Origin: Nitrospirota bacterium
GTDB lineage: Bacteria > Nitrospirota > Nitrospiria > SBBL01 > JAADHI01
Length of the DNA stretch: 63,736 nt
Reading direction: 5' to 3'
NCBI GenBank assembly: GCA_029261215.1
Contig: JAJDBT010000011.1
Coordinates: 1-63,736 of the forward strand
The translations under genes and the position numbers were made by a program. A model generated the notes under the pieces. That model was given only the letters and a program-made list of their open reading frames with translations, had not been told where the DNA came from and made no database searches. The stretch's first letter is position 1, and each line of letters begins with the position of its first letter. This document shows positions 53,616-63,736 of the stretch, in pieces.

Positions 53616-55460
53616 TTAGGTATCTAACCAGTTCATTTTCCCGACTTTCGTCTTGGGGCCTGACTTGGTTTCTTTTGTTGACCGTTTTGGTTTTGTTGGG
53701 GCTTTATCGTCTTTGATGATGCGTCTTGGGGGCTTTGCCGCTCTATCCGGTTTTGTTCGATTGAAACCAGGTTTATCGAGTTTTGTTTTATCAAACTTCG
53801 AGATATTCAGCTGCCGTCCAGAGACCCAGATTTCCTTTAACAATTTAAAGGTTGCTGGTGGCATGCCTTTTGGCAAATCGACCGTACTAAAATCCTCTTG
53901 AATTTTGATATGACCAATATGCTGACTTTTTAAACCCACCTCATTGGTGATCGCACCCACAATATTACCCGGCTGCACACCATCTCGATGTCCGACTTCA
54001 ATGCGAAAACGCTCCATATCATCAGATACTTCATGCGATTTTCTTTCCCTTTTTTGGAAGCTCCTAGGTTTGCCCCCGCCATCATCCCAATTTCGCGTTC
54101 TTTCTGCTTTAGGTGCGTTCGTGAGCAAGAGCGGGCGGTCTCCCTGAAACATTTTGGCCAGAGCGGCGGCGATATCAATGGCCGGAATGTCATGCTCTTG
54201 CCGGTATTGCTCCATCAAATCTTTATAAAAGTTAAGATTATCTTCCAGGGCAAGCGTGTCAGTAATCTGTTGTTTGAAACGAGACATCCGAATATCATTA
54301 ATCACTTCGGTGGTGGGCAATTCCATCATTTCAATCTTTTGTTTTGTTGCCCGCTCAATGTCCCGCAAAAGATGCCGCTCCCGGGGTGAAGCAAAAAGAA
54401 TGGCTTCACCCGAACGTCCAGCCCGGCCCGTTCGGCCAATGCGGTGAACATAGGCTTCCGTATCGTAAGGAATGTCATAGTTGATCACATGACTGATGCG
54501 CTCTACGTCCAGTCCACGTGCTGCGACATCCGTCGCCACCAGAATATCAATTTTCCCTTGTTTAAGCTGATCAACAGTCTTTTCTCGTCTTGCCTGCGGG
54601 ATGTCGCCGTTCAGTGCAGCAGCGGCGTATCCGCGAGCCTCAAGACGATCCGCCAGTTCGACTGTTGCGGTTTTAGTTCTCACAAAGACTAGTATGCCGT
54701 CGAATTTTTCAGCTTCAAGAATACGTGTTAATGCGTCGAGTTTATGAAGTCCGCTTACCATCCAGTAGCGCTGTCGAATCGTTGTGGCAGTGGTCGTAGG
54801 CATCTTTATAGTGATTGACACAGGATCTTTAAGATGTTTTTTCGCAATCACACGAATACGTGGAGGAATCGTCGCCGAAAAAAGCGCGACTTGCCGTTCA
54901 GGTGGCGTCTGGGTCAAAATCCACTCGACATCGTCGATAAAACCCATGCGCAGCATTTCATCTGCCTCATCAAGGACTAGACAGCGCAGGTGGCTTAAGT
55001 CGAGGGTTTCTCGTCTGAGATGATCCATGACCCGCCCCGGCGTACCCACCACCACATGCACGCCTCGTTTCAATTGGCGAAGCTGACCTTGATATTCCTG
55101 TCCGCCGTAGATGGGCAGGATATTGAAATTTTTCATGTGCGCAGCATAACTCTGGAAGGCTTCCGCGACCTGAATTGCCAATTCCCGCGTGGGGGCCAAC
55201 ACCAGCACTTGCGGGTTTCGGTCTTTCAAATCCAGTCGGGACAAGAGCGGCAACGCAAACGCCGCCGTTTTGCCGGTTCCGGTGTGGGCCTGACCAACAA
55301 CATCTTTACCAGCTAAAACATGAGGGATCATTGCCGCTTGAATGGGAGAAGGCGTTTCATAACCCACATCATTCAGGGCTTTGAGAACCTGCGGAATGAG
55401 ATTAAAATCCTGAAAACTGACTTGAGTTTCGTCTTTAGCTAATGATTCTTTATCTGACAT
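53616..55460 (-). CDS. deaD: DEAD-box ATP-dependent RNA helicase (DeaD/CsdA type)
   Basis: 614 residues. Helicase motifs in order: AHTGTGKTAAFALPLL (I), PTRELAIQVAEAF (Ia), TPGRVMDHLR (Ib), VLDEADEMLRMGFIDDV (II), LFSATIPP (III), VATDVAARGLDVERI (V) and YVHRIGRTGRAGRSGEAI (VI). A DbpA-like RNA-binding domain lies at about 478-555 (FRIEVGHRDGVQPGNIVGAI), then a basic Lys/Arg/Pro tail. CsdA/DeaD helps fold ribosomal RNA and mRNA in the cold. Single gene. Confidence 0.94.
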   Translation of the reverse strand: MSDKESLAKDETQVSFQDFNLIPQVLKALNDVGYETPSPIQAAMIPHVLAGKDVVGQAHTGTGKTAAFALPLLSRLDLKDRNPQVLVLAPTRELAIQVAEAFQSYAAHMKNFNILPIYGGQEYQGQLRQLKRGVHVVVGTPGRVMDHLRRETLDLSHLRCLVLDEADEMLRMGFIDDVEWILTQTPPERQVALFSATIPPRIRVIAKKHLKDPVSITIKMPTTTATTIRQRYWMVSGLHKLDALTRILEAEKFDGILVFVRTKTATVELADRLEARGYAAAALNGDIPQARREKTVDQLKQGKIDILVATDVAARGLDVERISHVINYDIPYDTEAYVHRIGRTGRAGRSGEAILFASPRERHLLRDIERATKQKIEMMELPTTEVINDIRMSRFKQQITDTLALEDNLNFYKDLMEQYRQEHDIPAIDIAAALAKMFQGDRPLLLTNAPKAERTRNWDDGGGKPRSFQKRERKSHEVSDDMERFRIEVGHRDGVQPGNIVGAITNEVGLKSQHIGHIKIQEDFSTVDLPKGMPPATFKLLKEIWVSGRQLNISKFDKTKLDKPGFNRTKPDRAAKPPRRIIKDDKAPTKPKRSTKETKSGPKTKVGKMNWLDT

Positions 55461-55654
55461 ACTGTAATCCTAACCTTAAAGTGCGGGAGCAACAATGCTC
55501 CAAAAAAAGAGGGATTCGCCTTAGCATATAAAGGGGAATTTGCTTAAACTGTTGACTATACAGGCTGTAATGGGTCGGTGTCTATCCAAAAGCGTTCAAG
55601 CCTCTGCGAAGGACCTCCCCTTTAAGAAAATCTGTTATTCTTCATCACTTGAGC

Positions 55655-56677
55655 CTATCGGGAAGACCGTATTTCAGACGGAATAAACACCCCTTTTTCT
55701 GTGATAATCCGGGTCACCAGCTCTGCGGGCGTCACATCAAAAGCCGGGTTGGCGATCTGAATCCCCTTTGGCGCAATCGTTTTTCCCCCGATCGTACTCA
55801 CTTCAGAAGGGTCGCGCCTTTCAATCGGAATGTCTTCTCCCGAATCAATATCAAAATCGATTGTCGAACTCGGAGCCGCAACGTAAAAAGGAATGCCGTG
55901 CGCCCTGGCCAAAATTGCGACGCTGTAGGTGCCGATTTTGTTCGCAACATCCCCATTTCCCGCAATCCGGTCCGAACCGACCACACAGGCCTGAATCTCC
56001 CCCTTTTTCATGAAAAAACCAGCCATATTGTCAGTAATGAGGGTCACGGGGATATCGTCTTGTTGCAGCTCCCAGGCAGTCAGTCGTGCGCCCTGAAGCA
56101 CCGGCCGGGTTTCATCTGCAAAAATCGTAAGATTGTGATGTTTTTCCCAGGCGGAACGAATCACCCCCAATGCGGTGCCATACCCTCCCGTGGCCAAAGC
56201 GCCTGCGTTACAATGTGTCAAAACACCTGCGCCCGATGGGATCAGTTCTGCGCCGAAAGCCCCAATTTTATAATTCATGGCAATATCTTCAGCAAGGATT
56301 GCATCCGCTTCCTTCACTAAGGCGGCACGAAGTTCAGGTAACGGTTTGGCACGAAGCGAACGGGTTTTTGCTTTCATACGTTCAATCGCCCAAAACAGAT
56401 TCACCGCAGTCGGGCGGGTTGCCGCGAGCACCTCGCACTGGACAAGCAAGTCTGAATAAAAAGCTTCAAACGAATCCGCTGAAATGTGATTGGCTGCCAA
56501 GGCAACACCATAGGCCGCAGTGATGCCAATCGCTGGCGCACCCCGGACCCGAAGCGACTTGATCGCTTCCGCGACACTTTTGACATCCGCGCAGTTTATA
56601 TAAATGACTTCTGAAGGGAGTTTGCTTTGATCAATCAGACGGACAGCGCCTTCTTGCCATTCAACGGTTTTAAACAT
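55655..56677 (-). CDS. mtnA: S-methyl-5-thioribose-1-phosphate isomerase
   Basis: 340 residues. Isomerises methylthioribose-1-phosphate to methylthioribulose-1-phosphate in methionine salvage. Motifs: [35 protein letters not shown], the active-site cysteine in [20 protein letters not shown], and the Asp in [20 protein letters not shown]. The size excludes the related eIF2B-type ribose-1,5-bisphosphate isomerases. No other mtn gene is in the window. It lies 194 bases upstream of deaD in the same direction. Confidence 0.95.
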   Translation of the reverse strand: MFKTVEWQEGAVRLIDQSKLPSEVIYINCADVKSVAEAIKSLRVRGAPAIGITAAYGVALAANHISADSFEAFYSDLLVQCEVLAATRPTAVNLFWAIERMKAKTRSLRAKPLPELRAALVKEADAILAEDIAMNYKIGAFGAELIPSGAGVLTHCNAGALATGGYGTALGVIRSAWEKHHNLTIFADETRPVLQGARLTAWELQQDDIPVTLITDNMAGFFMKKGEIQACVVGSDRIAGNGDVANKIGTYSVAILARAHGIPFYVAAPSSTIDFDIDSGEDIPIERRDPSEVSTIGGKTIAPKGIQIANPAFDVTPAELVTRIITEKGVFIPSEIRSSR

Positions 56678-56855
56678 GTCGGGATTGTAAACAAGCGCAG
56701 AAAATGTGTCAATGGGGGGATGAACCCAGGACCCGCGGATAAACCGTCAAGTCGCCTAAAAACAAGGTCGGAAGCCATAAAGACAAGCGAGGCGGACTCG
56801 CTCCTACGGCGATGGGTGTTGGGTGATAATGCAGTATTTTCGGTGAATCGGCGGT

Positions 56856-57830
56856 TTAAATTGAAAGGATGCGGCCCATTTCAAGGAGCTGAAGATCCAG
56901 CGGTTTTTTTGTATGCGAAATCGCGGAAAGCGGGGTTGTAGTGATCTTTCCCTGTTGAATGCCGACCAACACATTCACCTCGTCTCGAAGCAGCGCGTTC
57001 ACAGCCTCATAACCGAAACGAGAGGCCAACAGACGATCAAAAGCGCCCGGTGCGCCGCCGCGCTGCACATGCCCTAATGTGGTCACCCGCACCTCAAATC
57101 CGATACGCGCTTGATGGATTTCAAAATAGGCCCCGATATCCACTGCCTTAAACTTTGCGCCCTCGGCAATGACACCGATGGCGTGGGCCTTCCCTCTCTC
57201 ATGGGAAGCCTGAAAGGCCTGGGCAATAAACTCCGGATCGCAGGGTGATTCCGGGATCGCCACCACTTCGGCCCCTCCTCCGATGCCGGACATCATGGCG
57301 AGGTAACCACACCCTCGCCCCATGACTTCGACCAAAAAAGCGCGATTGTGTGAAGACGCCGTTGTTTTAAGACGATCAATCGCCTCCAAAGCAATATTCA
57401 GTGCCGTGTCCACACCAATCGTGACGTCACTTCCGGGCAAATCATTATCAATAGTGGATGCAATCCCCACAACAGGCATCCCCATTTCCGAGAGATAAAA
57501 AGCGCCCTTTTGTGAGCCATCTCCGCCAATAATCACAAGCGCTTCAATGCCCTGCTGCTTCAGGTTTTTCAGTGCCTGACGCTGGCCGGCTTGCGTCTTA
57601 AAATCAGGACAGCGGGCGCTCTTCAACATCGTGCCGCCCCGGCTGATAATCCCGCCGACATCGCGCACTTTGAGCGGAATCATATCGCCTGAAATCAGCC
57701 CCGAAAACCCGTAGCGGATACCGATCACTTCAAGGCCGCCATGAATCGCTGTACGGGTAACGGCCCGAATAGCCGCATTCATTCCCGGTGCATCACCGCC
57801 GCTGGTCAATACCCCGATGCGTTTAAACAT
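56856..57830 (-). CDS. pfkA: 6-phosphofructokinase
   Basis: 324 residues. Phosphorylates fructose-6-phosphate. Motifs: LTSGGDAPGMNAAIRAV, IIGGDGSQKGAFYL, STIDNDLPGSDVTIGVDTAL, FLVEVMGRGCGYLA and HVQRGGAPGAFDRLLA. The GGDGS (Gly at the E. coli 104 position, not Asp) marks an ATP-type enzyme. The position before TIDND is Ser rather than the Gly of E. coli PfkA or the Lys of PPi-dependent enzymes, so donor preference should be tested. Single gene, divergent from ppsA. Confidence 0.94.
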   Translation of the reverse strand: MFKRIGVLTSGGDAPGMNAAIRAVTRTAIHGGLEVIGIRYGFSGLISGDMIPLKVRDVGGIISRGGTMLKSARCPDFKTQAGQRQALKNLKQQGIEALVIIGGDGSQKGAFYLSEMGMPVVGIASTIDNDLPGSDVTIGVDTALNIALEAIDRLKTTASSHNRAFLVEVMGRGCGYLAMMSGIGGGAEVVAIPESPCDPEFIAQAFQASHERGKAHAIGVIAEGAKFKAVDIGAYFEIHQARIGFEVRVTTLGHVQRGGAPGAFDRLLASRFGYEAVNALLRDEVNVLVGIQQGKITTTPLSAISHTKKPLDLQLLEMGRILSI

Positions 57831-58056
57831 TTAATATAAACCCTCCCTGAAAACATCATCCATTTTATCCCTTTTTAGTAAATATTGCCAACCCTTGTTT
57901 GTCGACGAACTGATTTAGAATAAATCCCCCAAAGGTAGTCTAAAACCTTTAATCTTCTCACTCAAAAGGAGTAGAATAAAACATCACCTCTGCAAGAGGG
58001 TTTAGTCCGTCGTCTTAAAAAAGACCGTCGGTTTCCTTCAGAAAAGGAGGCAGATT

Positions 58057-60474
58057 ATGAAAGACAATAAAAAAGAAAATCGCATGATTCTTTGGTTTGA
58101 TGAACTTCGGCTTAAGGACATTCCGCTGGTCGGCGGAAAAAATGCCTCCCTCGGAGAAATGGTTCACGCCCTCTCAAAAAAGGGAATCAAGGTTCCAAAT
58201 GGTTTTGCGGTCACCGCCGAGGCCTACCGCTTTTTCCTTCGGGAAAATCAGCTTAAAAATCGCCTTGAGCGCATTCTGAAAGACCTGAACACAGCCGATT
58301 TAAACAATCTTCGTCAGCGCGGGCTTCAGGCTCGGCACGCGATTCTTGAAGCGTCTTTTCCAGCTCTCTTAAAAGAAGAAATCACGGCTGCGTATCATCG
58401 CCTTGGGGAAGGACAGACCGAGCCCCTGGATGTCGCCGTGCGAAGCAGTGCCACGGCTGAGGATTTGCCCGACGCCAGCTTCGCTGGTCAACAGGAGAGC
58501 TACCTCAATGTTCAAGGATCGCTCGCATTGCTTGAAACCTGCAAACGCTGCTTCGCCTCTCTTTTTACAGACCGCGCCATTTCATATCGCACAGACAAAG
58601 GGTTCGCCTATCATCAAATTGCCCTTTCGATCGGAATACAGCGGATGATCCGTTCTGATTTATCCAGCGCCGGGGTGATGTTTTCCATTGATACGGAAAC
58701 CGGCTTTCGAGATGCCGTACTCATCAACGCCTCCTATGGGCTGGGAGAAAATGTCGTGCAGGGATCAGTCAACCCCGATGAATACACCGTATTCAAGCCC
58801 ACCTTAAAATCGGGCTTTCGACCCATTCTTCAAAAACGGCTGGGCAGTAAAGCATTTAAATTGGTGTATGACCTTGGTGGCGGAAAGATGGTCAAAAACA
58901 TTCCCGTTTCATCCGATGACCAAGCCCGTTTTACGCTCAGCGATGACGACATCCTCACTCTGGCCCGCTGGGCCTGCATCATTGAAGATCATTACAGTGA
59001 ACAAAAAGGAGCGCCCAGCCCCATGGACATGGAATGGGCCAAAGACGGACAATCGGGCGAGCTGTTTATTGTTCAGGCCCGGCCCGAGACGGTTCAGTCT
59101 CGTAAAAAGCTTTACCAAGTGGAAAGCTATACGCTCAAAGAAAAAGGGCCAATTCTCCTCAGAGGCCGCAGTGTGGGTGAACGCATTGGGCAAGGCCCGG
59201 TGCGCGTGATCAAAAACGTTCAGGATCTGCATCAGTTCAACACCGGAGATGTGCTTGTCACGGACAAAACCGACCCGGATTGGGAACCGATCATGAAAAA
59301 GGCCGCCGCCATTGTGACCAATCGGGGCGGCCGAACCTGCCATGCAGCAATTGTGAGCCGGGAGCTCGGACTGCCCGCCATCGTGGGCGCAGAAAATGGC
59401 ACTGAAATACTGAAAGATGCACAAGAAGTGACCGTTTCCTGCGCCGAAGGGGAAACAGGTCTCGTCTACGCGGGGAAATTGCCTTTTGAGATCGTCCGGC
59501 ATGATTTTTCTGAATTACAGCGCCCCAAAACCAAGATCATGATGAATATCGCAAATCCCGGCGAGGCCTTTAGTCTTTCCGCACTGCCCAATGATGGGGT
59601 CGGACTCGCCCGTGAAGAATTTATCATCTCAACCTATATTAAAATTCATCCCATGGCTTTGGTCAATTTTGATACCTTAAAAGATTTTGCTCTAAAGTCT
59701 GAAATTGATCGCCTCACGACGGCTTACACAGACAAACCCCAGTTTTTTGTGGACAAGCTCGCAGAGGGTGTGGCCATGATCTCCGCCGCCTTCTATCCTA
59801 AAACAGTCATCCTCCGATTGAGCGATTTTAAAACCAACGAATATGCCAATTTAATTGGCGGGAAATCCTATGAACCCATCGAAGAAAACCCCATGCTGGG
59901 TTTTCGTGGGGCATCCCGCTACACACATCCCCGTTACCGGGAGGGTTTTGCCTTAGAATGCCGGGCAATGAAAAAAGTCCGGGAGGAAATGGGACTGACG
60001 AATCTCAAGTTGATGATTCCCTTCTGCCGCACCATTGAAGAAGGGAAAAAAGTCATCGCGGAGATGGCCAAACACGCTCTGAGCCAGGGAGAGAACGGAC
60101 TGGAAATCTATGTGATGTGCGAAATACCCAGCAATGTGCTTCTCGCGGAGGAATTTGCGGACAGTTTCGACGGGTTTTCCATCGGGTCAAACGATCTCAC
60201 CCAATTGATACTGGGTGTGGATCGGGATTCGGAAATCGTCGCCCCAATCTTCGATGAACGAAATCCGGCGGTCAAAAAAATGATCGCATCCGTGATTCAA
60301 TCCGCCAAGGCAAAAGGCAAAAAAATCGGCATTTGCGGCCAGGCGCCGAGCGACTACCCGGAATTTTCCGAGTTTCTCGTGCAACAGCACATTGACAGTA
60401 TTTCGCTCAATCCCGATGCCGTTCTGAAAACCACCGCCCTGATTTTGGAAATGGAACAAAGCGTCAAACCATGA
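58057..60474 (+). CDS. ppsA: Phosphoenolpyruvate synthase
   Basis: 805 residues. Converts pyruvate, ATP and water to PEP, AMP and phosphate for gluconeogenesis. N-terminal ATP-binding domain (LVGGKNASLGEMVHAL, VAVRSSATAEDLPDASFAGQ), swivelling phosphohistidine domain with H429 in NRGGRTCHAAIVSRELG, and C-terminal barrel with GFSIGSNDLTQLILGVDRDS and the catalytic C760 in GICGQAPSD. AAAGGAGG precedes the ATG at 58057. It is divergent from pfkA, so the two opposing glycolytic steps share one control region. It is followed by the ATPase operon with no gap for a terminator. Confidence 0.97.
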   Translation: MKDNKKENRMILWFDELRLKDIPLVGGKNASLGEMVHALSKKGIKVPNGFAVTAEAYRFFLRENQLKNRLERILKDLNTADLNNLRQRGLQARHAILEASFPALLKEEITAAYHRLGEGQTEPLDVAVRSSATAEDLPDASFAGQQESYLNVQGSLALLETCKRCFASLFTDRAISYRTDKGFAYHQIALSIGIQRMIRSDLSSAGVMFSIDTETGFRDAVLINASYGLGENVVQGSVNPDEYTVFKPTLKSGFRPILQKRLGSKAFKLVYDLGGGKMVKNIPVSSDDQARFTLSDDDILTLARWACIIEDHYSEQKGAPSPMDMEWAKDGQSGELFIVQARPETVQSRKKLYQVESYTLKEKGPILLRGRSVGERIGQGPVRVIKNVQDLHQFNTGDVLVTDKTDPDWEPIMKKAAAIVTNRGGRTCHAAIVSRELGLPAIVGAENGTEILKDAQEVTVSCAEGETGLVYAGKLPFEIVRHDFSELQRPKTKIMMNIANPGEAFSLSALPNDGVGLAREEFIISTYIKIHPMALVNFDTLKDFALKSEIDRLTTAYTDKPQFFVDKLAEGVAMISAAFYPKTVILRLSDFKTNEYANLIGGKSYEPIEENPMLGFRGASRYTHPRYREGFALECRAMKKVREEMGLTNLKLMIPFCRTIEEGKKVIAEMAKHALSQGENGLEIYVMCEIPSNVLLAEEFADSFDGFSIGSNDLTQLILGVDRDSEIVAPIFDERNPAVKKMIASVIQSAKAKGKKIGICGQAPSDYPEFSEFLVQQHIDSISLNPDAVLKTTALILEMEQSVKP

Positions 60475-62256
<1,782 letters not shown>

Positions 62257-62267
<11 letters not shown>

Positions 62268-62577
62268 AGACGATAAGCGGGAAATCAAAGGAAAGGGCAT
62301 TTCTGAAAAGCTGATTCAGCAAATCGGACAAAAAGAAGCACGTAAGTTAAAAGCCCGTCGGGAAGAAGAACGAAACGCCTGGTTTTGGCTGGGGATGTTT
62401 GGTCTCGTCGGCTGGGCGGTGGCCATTCCGACCGTGCTCGGGGTGGCACTCGGAGTTTGGATCGATACAAAATGGCCAAGTCAATATGCATGGACGCTGA
62501 TGTTTCTTTTGATCGGTGTCGTGCTCGGTTGTTTTAATGCCTGGTATTGGATCAAACGAGAAAGCCGAGATGATTGA
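62257..62577 (+). CDS. atpQ: N-ATPase AtpQ (AtpI-like) membrane protein
   Basis: 106 residues from the ATG at 62257. A charged N-terminus (ISEKLIQQIGQKEARKLKAR) is followed by two membrane helices (about 43-65 and 75-97), the AtpI/AtpZ-like hairpin fold with GVWIDTKWPSQYAWTLM. In N-ATPase operons AtpQ and AtpR are the two extra small membrane proteins, thought to help assemble the c-ring or transport Mg2+/Na+. It overlaps atpC; its stop overlaps the ATG of a possible small ORF at 62570. Confidence 0.85.
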
Positions 62578-62674
62578 AATAGTCTTGGTTTCAGGGACAA
62601 CTTACTTGATTGTCCCGCTCACGCGCTATCTCAGGTTATCTCCTTGGCCGGAAATTAAAGAGGAATCGTTGTGA
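62570..62674 (+). CDS. Candidate 34-residue membrane protein between atpQ and atpR
   Basis: An ATG at 62570 overlaps the atpQ stop (ATGATTGA), and the frame stops at 62672-62674, overlapping the GTG start of atpR at 62671. The product (MIEIVLVSGTTYLIVPLTRY, then a Trp/Pro/Glu tail) is about 20 hydrophobic residues with an acidic-basic tail, like a one-helix membrane protein. It fills exactly the only gap in an otherwise overlapping operon. No strong ribosome-binding site of its own; translation would depend on coupling. Chance cannot be excluded at this length. Confidence 0.45.
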   Translation: MIEIVLVSGTTYLIVPLTRYLRLSPWPEIKEESL

Positions 62675-62976
62675 TCACTCAGGGTTTTTATCTCTTCATG
62701 GCATTTGCGATGGGCATCGGATTGGGACTGGCTTTCTTTTTCAGCTTGTGGTGGACGGTGAAAAAGCTCCCTGATTCCCGTCATCCTGCGCTGCTCACCT
62801 TGAGCAGTTTGTTCGTGCGGCTTTCCGTGTGTGTCTTTGGCTTTTATTGGGTGATGGATGGACAGTGGGAACGACTGCTGCTTGCGCTCTTGGGGTTTTT
62901 ATTCATGCGACGATTTTTTCTCCGCAAATGGGGAGTAGAGGCTTCGCAGCTTGTTTCAAAATACGATGGGGTTTAA
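62671..62976 (+). CDS. atpR: N-ATPase AtpR membrane protein
   Basis: 101 residues from a GTG at 62671 preceded by AGAGGA. Three membrane helices: YLFMAFAMGIGLGLAFFFSL, LLTLSSLFVRLSVCVFGFYW and LLLALLGFLFMRRFFLRKW. The arginines in helices two and three (FVRLS, MRRFFLRK) are the conserved feature of AtpR, suggested to face acidic residues of the c-subunit. Its gene order between Q and B supports the name. Confidence 0.85.
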   Translation: MITQGFYLFMAFAMGIGLGLAFFFSLWWTVKKLPDSRHPALLTLSSLFVRLSVCVFGFYWVMDGQWERLLLALLGFLFMRRFFLRKWGVEASQLVSKYDGV

Positions 62977-62981
62977 AACAA

Positions 62982-63600
62982 ATGGATATCACGCACATCA
63001 CGCCTGACCAGGTGGTTTATTGGCAATGGGGTTTTTTTTCGCTCAATGCCACCCTGCTTTATACTTGGGGAGTGATACTGTTGCTGACAATCGGCTCTTG
63101 GCTGGTGACACGAAAACTCACGTCCGAAATACATCTTTCCCGCTGGCAAAACCTACTGGAAATCGTGGTCGCGGGCATCCGGGATCAGATCCGTGAAGTG
63201 AGCGGGCAAAAACCGGAGCCCTATCTCCCCTTTATCGGAACGATTTTTATTTTTATTGCCGTTTCAAATCTGCTGGCGATTGTTCCCGGATATATTCCAC
63301 CGACCGGATCGCTTTCGACCACAACCGCACTCGCTCTCTCCGTCTTTGTGGCCGTACCGTTTTTTGGCATTGCGCGACAGGGGGTTTTAACTTATTTGAA
63401 GAATTATGTTCAGCCCAGTCTCTTCATGCTGCCTTTCAATATCATGGGAGAATTGTCCCGAACCCTGGCTTTGGCCGTCCGTCTTTTTGGCAATGTCATG
63501 AGCGGCATCAAAATTGGCGCCATCCTGCTGGCCATTGCACCACTCTTTTTCCCGATCATCATGCAGATCATGGGCCTGCTGACCGGGATGATTCAAGAGG
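62982..63600 (+). pseudogene. atpB: N-ATPase subunit a (atpB), 3' end replaced by an IS
   Basis: About 206 residues of the proton/sodium channel subunit before the IS. Four to five membrane helices are present, with the half-channel motif ELSRTLALAVRLFGNVMSG, whose Arg (in AVRLFGN) is essential for ion translocation. Starting from MGLLTGMIQ the family normally continues into a last helix of the type AYIFAVLAMVYIA. Here the sequence switches at 63601 to IS DNA and the frame runs on for 13 foreign residues to a stop at 63636-63638. The last helix, about 20 residues, is lost, so the subunit is probably non-functional. The downstream genes E, F, A, G are not visible. Confidence 0.88.
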
Positions 63601-63626
63601 TGGACCCCAAGCCTGACACAGTGAAT
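63601..63626 (-). repeat. Right terminal inverted repeat of the IS3-family element
   Basis: TGGACCCCAAGCCTGACACA is an imperfect counterpart of the left repeat at 230-254 (same first ten bases, then a mismatched block, then GA-ACAGTG). This fits left and right ends of one element type. Confidence 0.75.
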
Positions 63627-63657
63627 CGCTTTTTATAAGTGAAATCCTGGGGCATTG

Positions 63658-63736
63658 TCATGCGGCCTCTGGAAGCCCCGAAGGCAGCTTATAATAAACC
63701 TGGTCTGGGGTCATCCTTTTCAGGTTGGCATGCCGC
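63658..63736 (-). CDS. IS3-family transposase OrfB, C-terminal tail (runs off the window)
   Basis: Read leftward on the minus strand, 25 codons end at the TGA complement at 63658-63660: HANLKRMTPDQVYYKLPSG then LPEAA. The TPDQVYY block is the usual last motif of IS3-family OrfB (DDE integrase-type) transposases. Only the tail is in view, so the catalytic domain cannot be judged. Confidence 0.85.
   Translation of the reverse strand, partial: RHANLKRMTPDQVYYKLPSGLPEAA

Larger units (their letters stand above)
63601..63736 (-). mobile_element. IS3-family insertion sequence, orfB end only
   Basis: Starts at 63601 with TGGACCCCAAGCCTGACACAG, matching the left-edge element's end at TGGACCCCAA and a shared ACAGTG. 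The interior continues off the right edge and encodes the C-terminus of OrfB on the minus strand. It interrupts atpB. Both window-edge elements lie in the same orientation. Confidence 0.82.

Overview
The window looks like one contig from the chromosome of a Gram-negative bacterium with diderm lipoproteins, signal-peptide proteins and a PEP-CTERM sorted protein. GC content is moderate. The gene content is mostly core: hrcA-grpE-dnaK-dnaJ, valS, a lysC/hom/thrC/cimA amino-acid block, an N-type ATPase and DsrE-family genes. This fits a Nitrospirota-like or deltaproteobacterial-grade organism, but the sequence seen here does not settle the phylum. Both ends of the window lie inside IS3-family insertion sequences with related TGGACCCC ends, so the contig probably stops at a repeated element.

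Layout. 1-531: IS3 end with the start of orfA, and the tail of a gene it cuts. 655-3236: small secreted protein, a PLP aminotransferase and a TPR lipoprotein. 3465-10041: a plus-strand aspartate-family operon behind a clear sigma70 promoter (AlaC-like aminotransferase, hom, thrC, lysC, cimA), followed by a PDZ-less HtrA-like protease. 10973-23307: a long minus-strand run valS-nadC-birA-coaX then hrcA-grpE-dnaK-dnaJ-rsmE-RDD protein-SurA-like protein, with a CIRCE operator and promoter in front of hrcA. 23601-26159: a large fusion of a degenerate sugar-1-phosphate transferase with a FlaA1/WbpM-type dehydratase. Then tRNA-fMet, PhoR/PhoB, Ogt, an ACT-malic enzyme and a ZnuABC zinc importer.

33136-40263: a sigma54-type promoter in front of a PEP-CTERM protein gene, tRNA-Pro, rdgB-rph, a DsrE/F/H-like trio, and a 1062-residue secreted protein carrying both an M1-like and an M28-like metallopeptidase domain, each lacking key catalytic or metal-binding residues. 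40495-50371 is the most accessory-looking part: small lipoprotein, DUF4331 protein, TPR protein, NicO-type Ni/Co transporter, an unrecognised Cys-rich protein, a UspA protein, a START protein, two related secreted proteins sharing an 'IPGVV' module (one with trypsin-like and Calx-beta domains), and a coiled-coil lipoprotein. 50515-57830: LuxR regulator, glutathionyl-hydroquinone reductase-like protein, SDR, DEAD-box helicase, mtnA, pfkA. 58057-63600: ppsA followed directly by an N-ATPase operon atpD-C-Q-R-B, with a 34-codon ORF that exactly bridges Q and R. atpB is broken near its 3' end by the second IS.

The best candidates for something undescribed are: the doubly degenerate M1/M28 protein; the dead-transferase/dehydratase fusion; the lipoprotein-DUF4331-TPR-NicO-Cys-rich gene set; the 'IPGVV' protein pair; and the small ORF in the N-ATPase operon.
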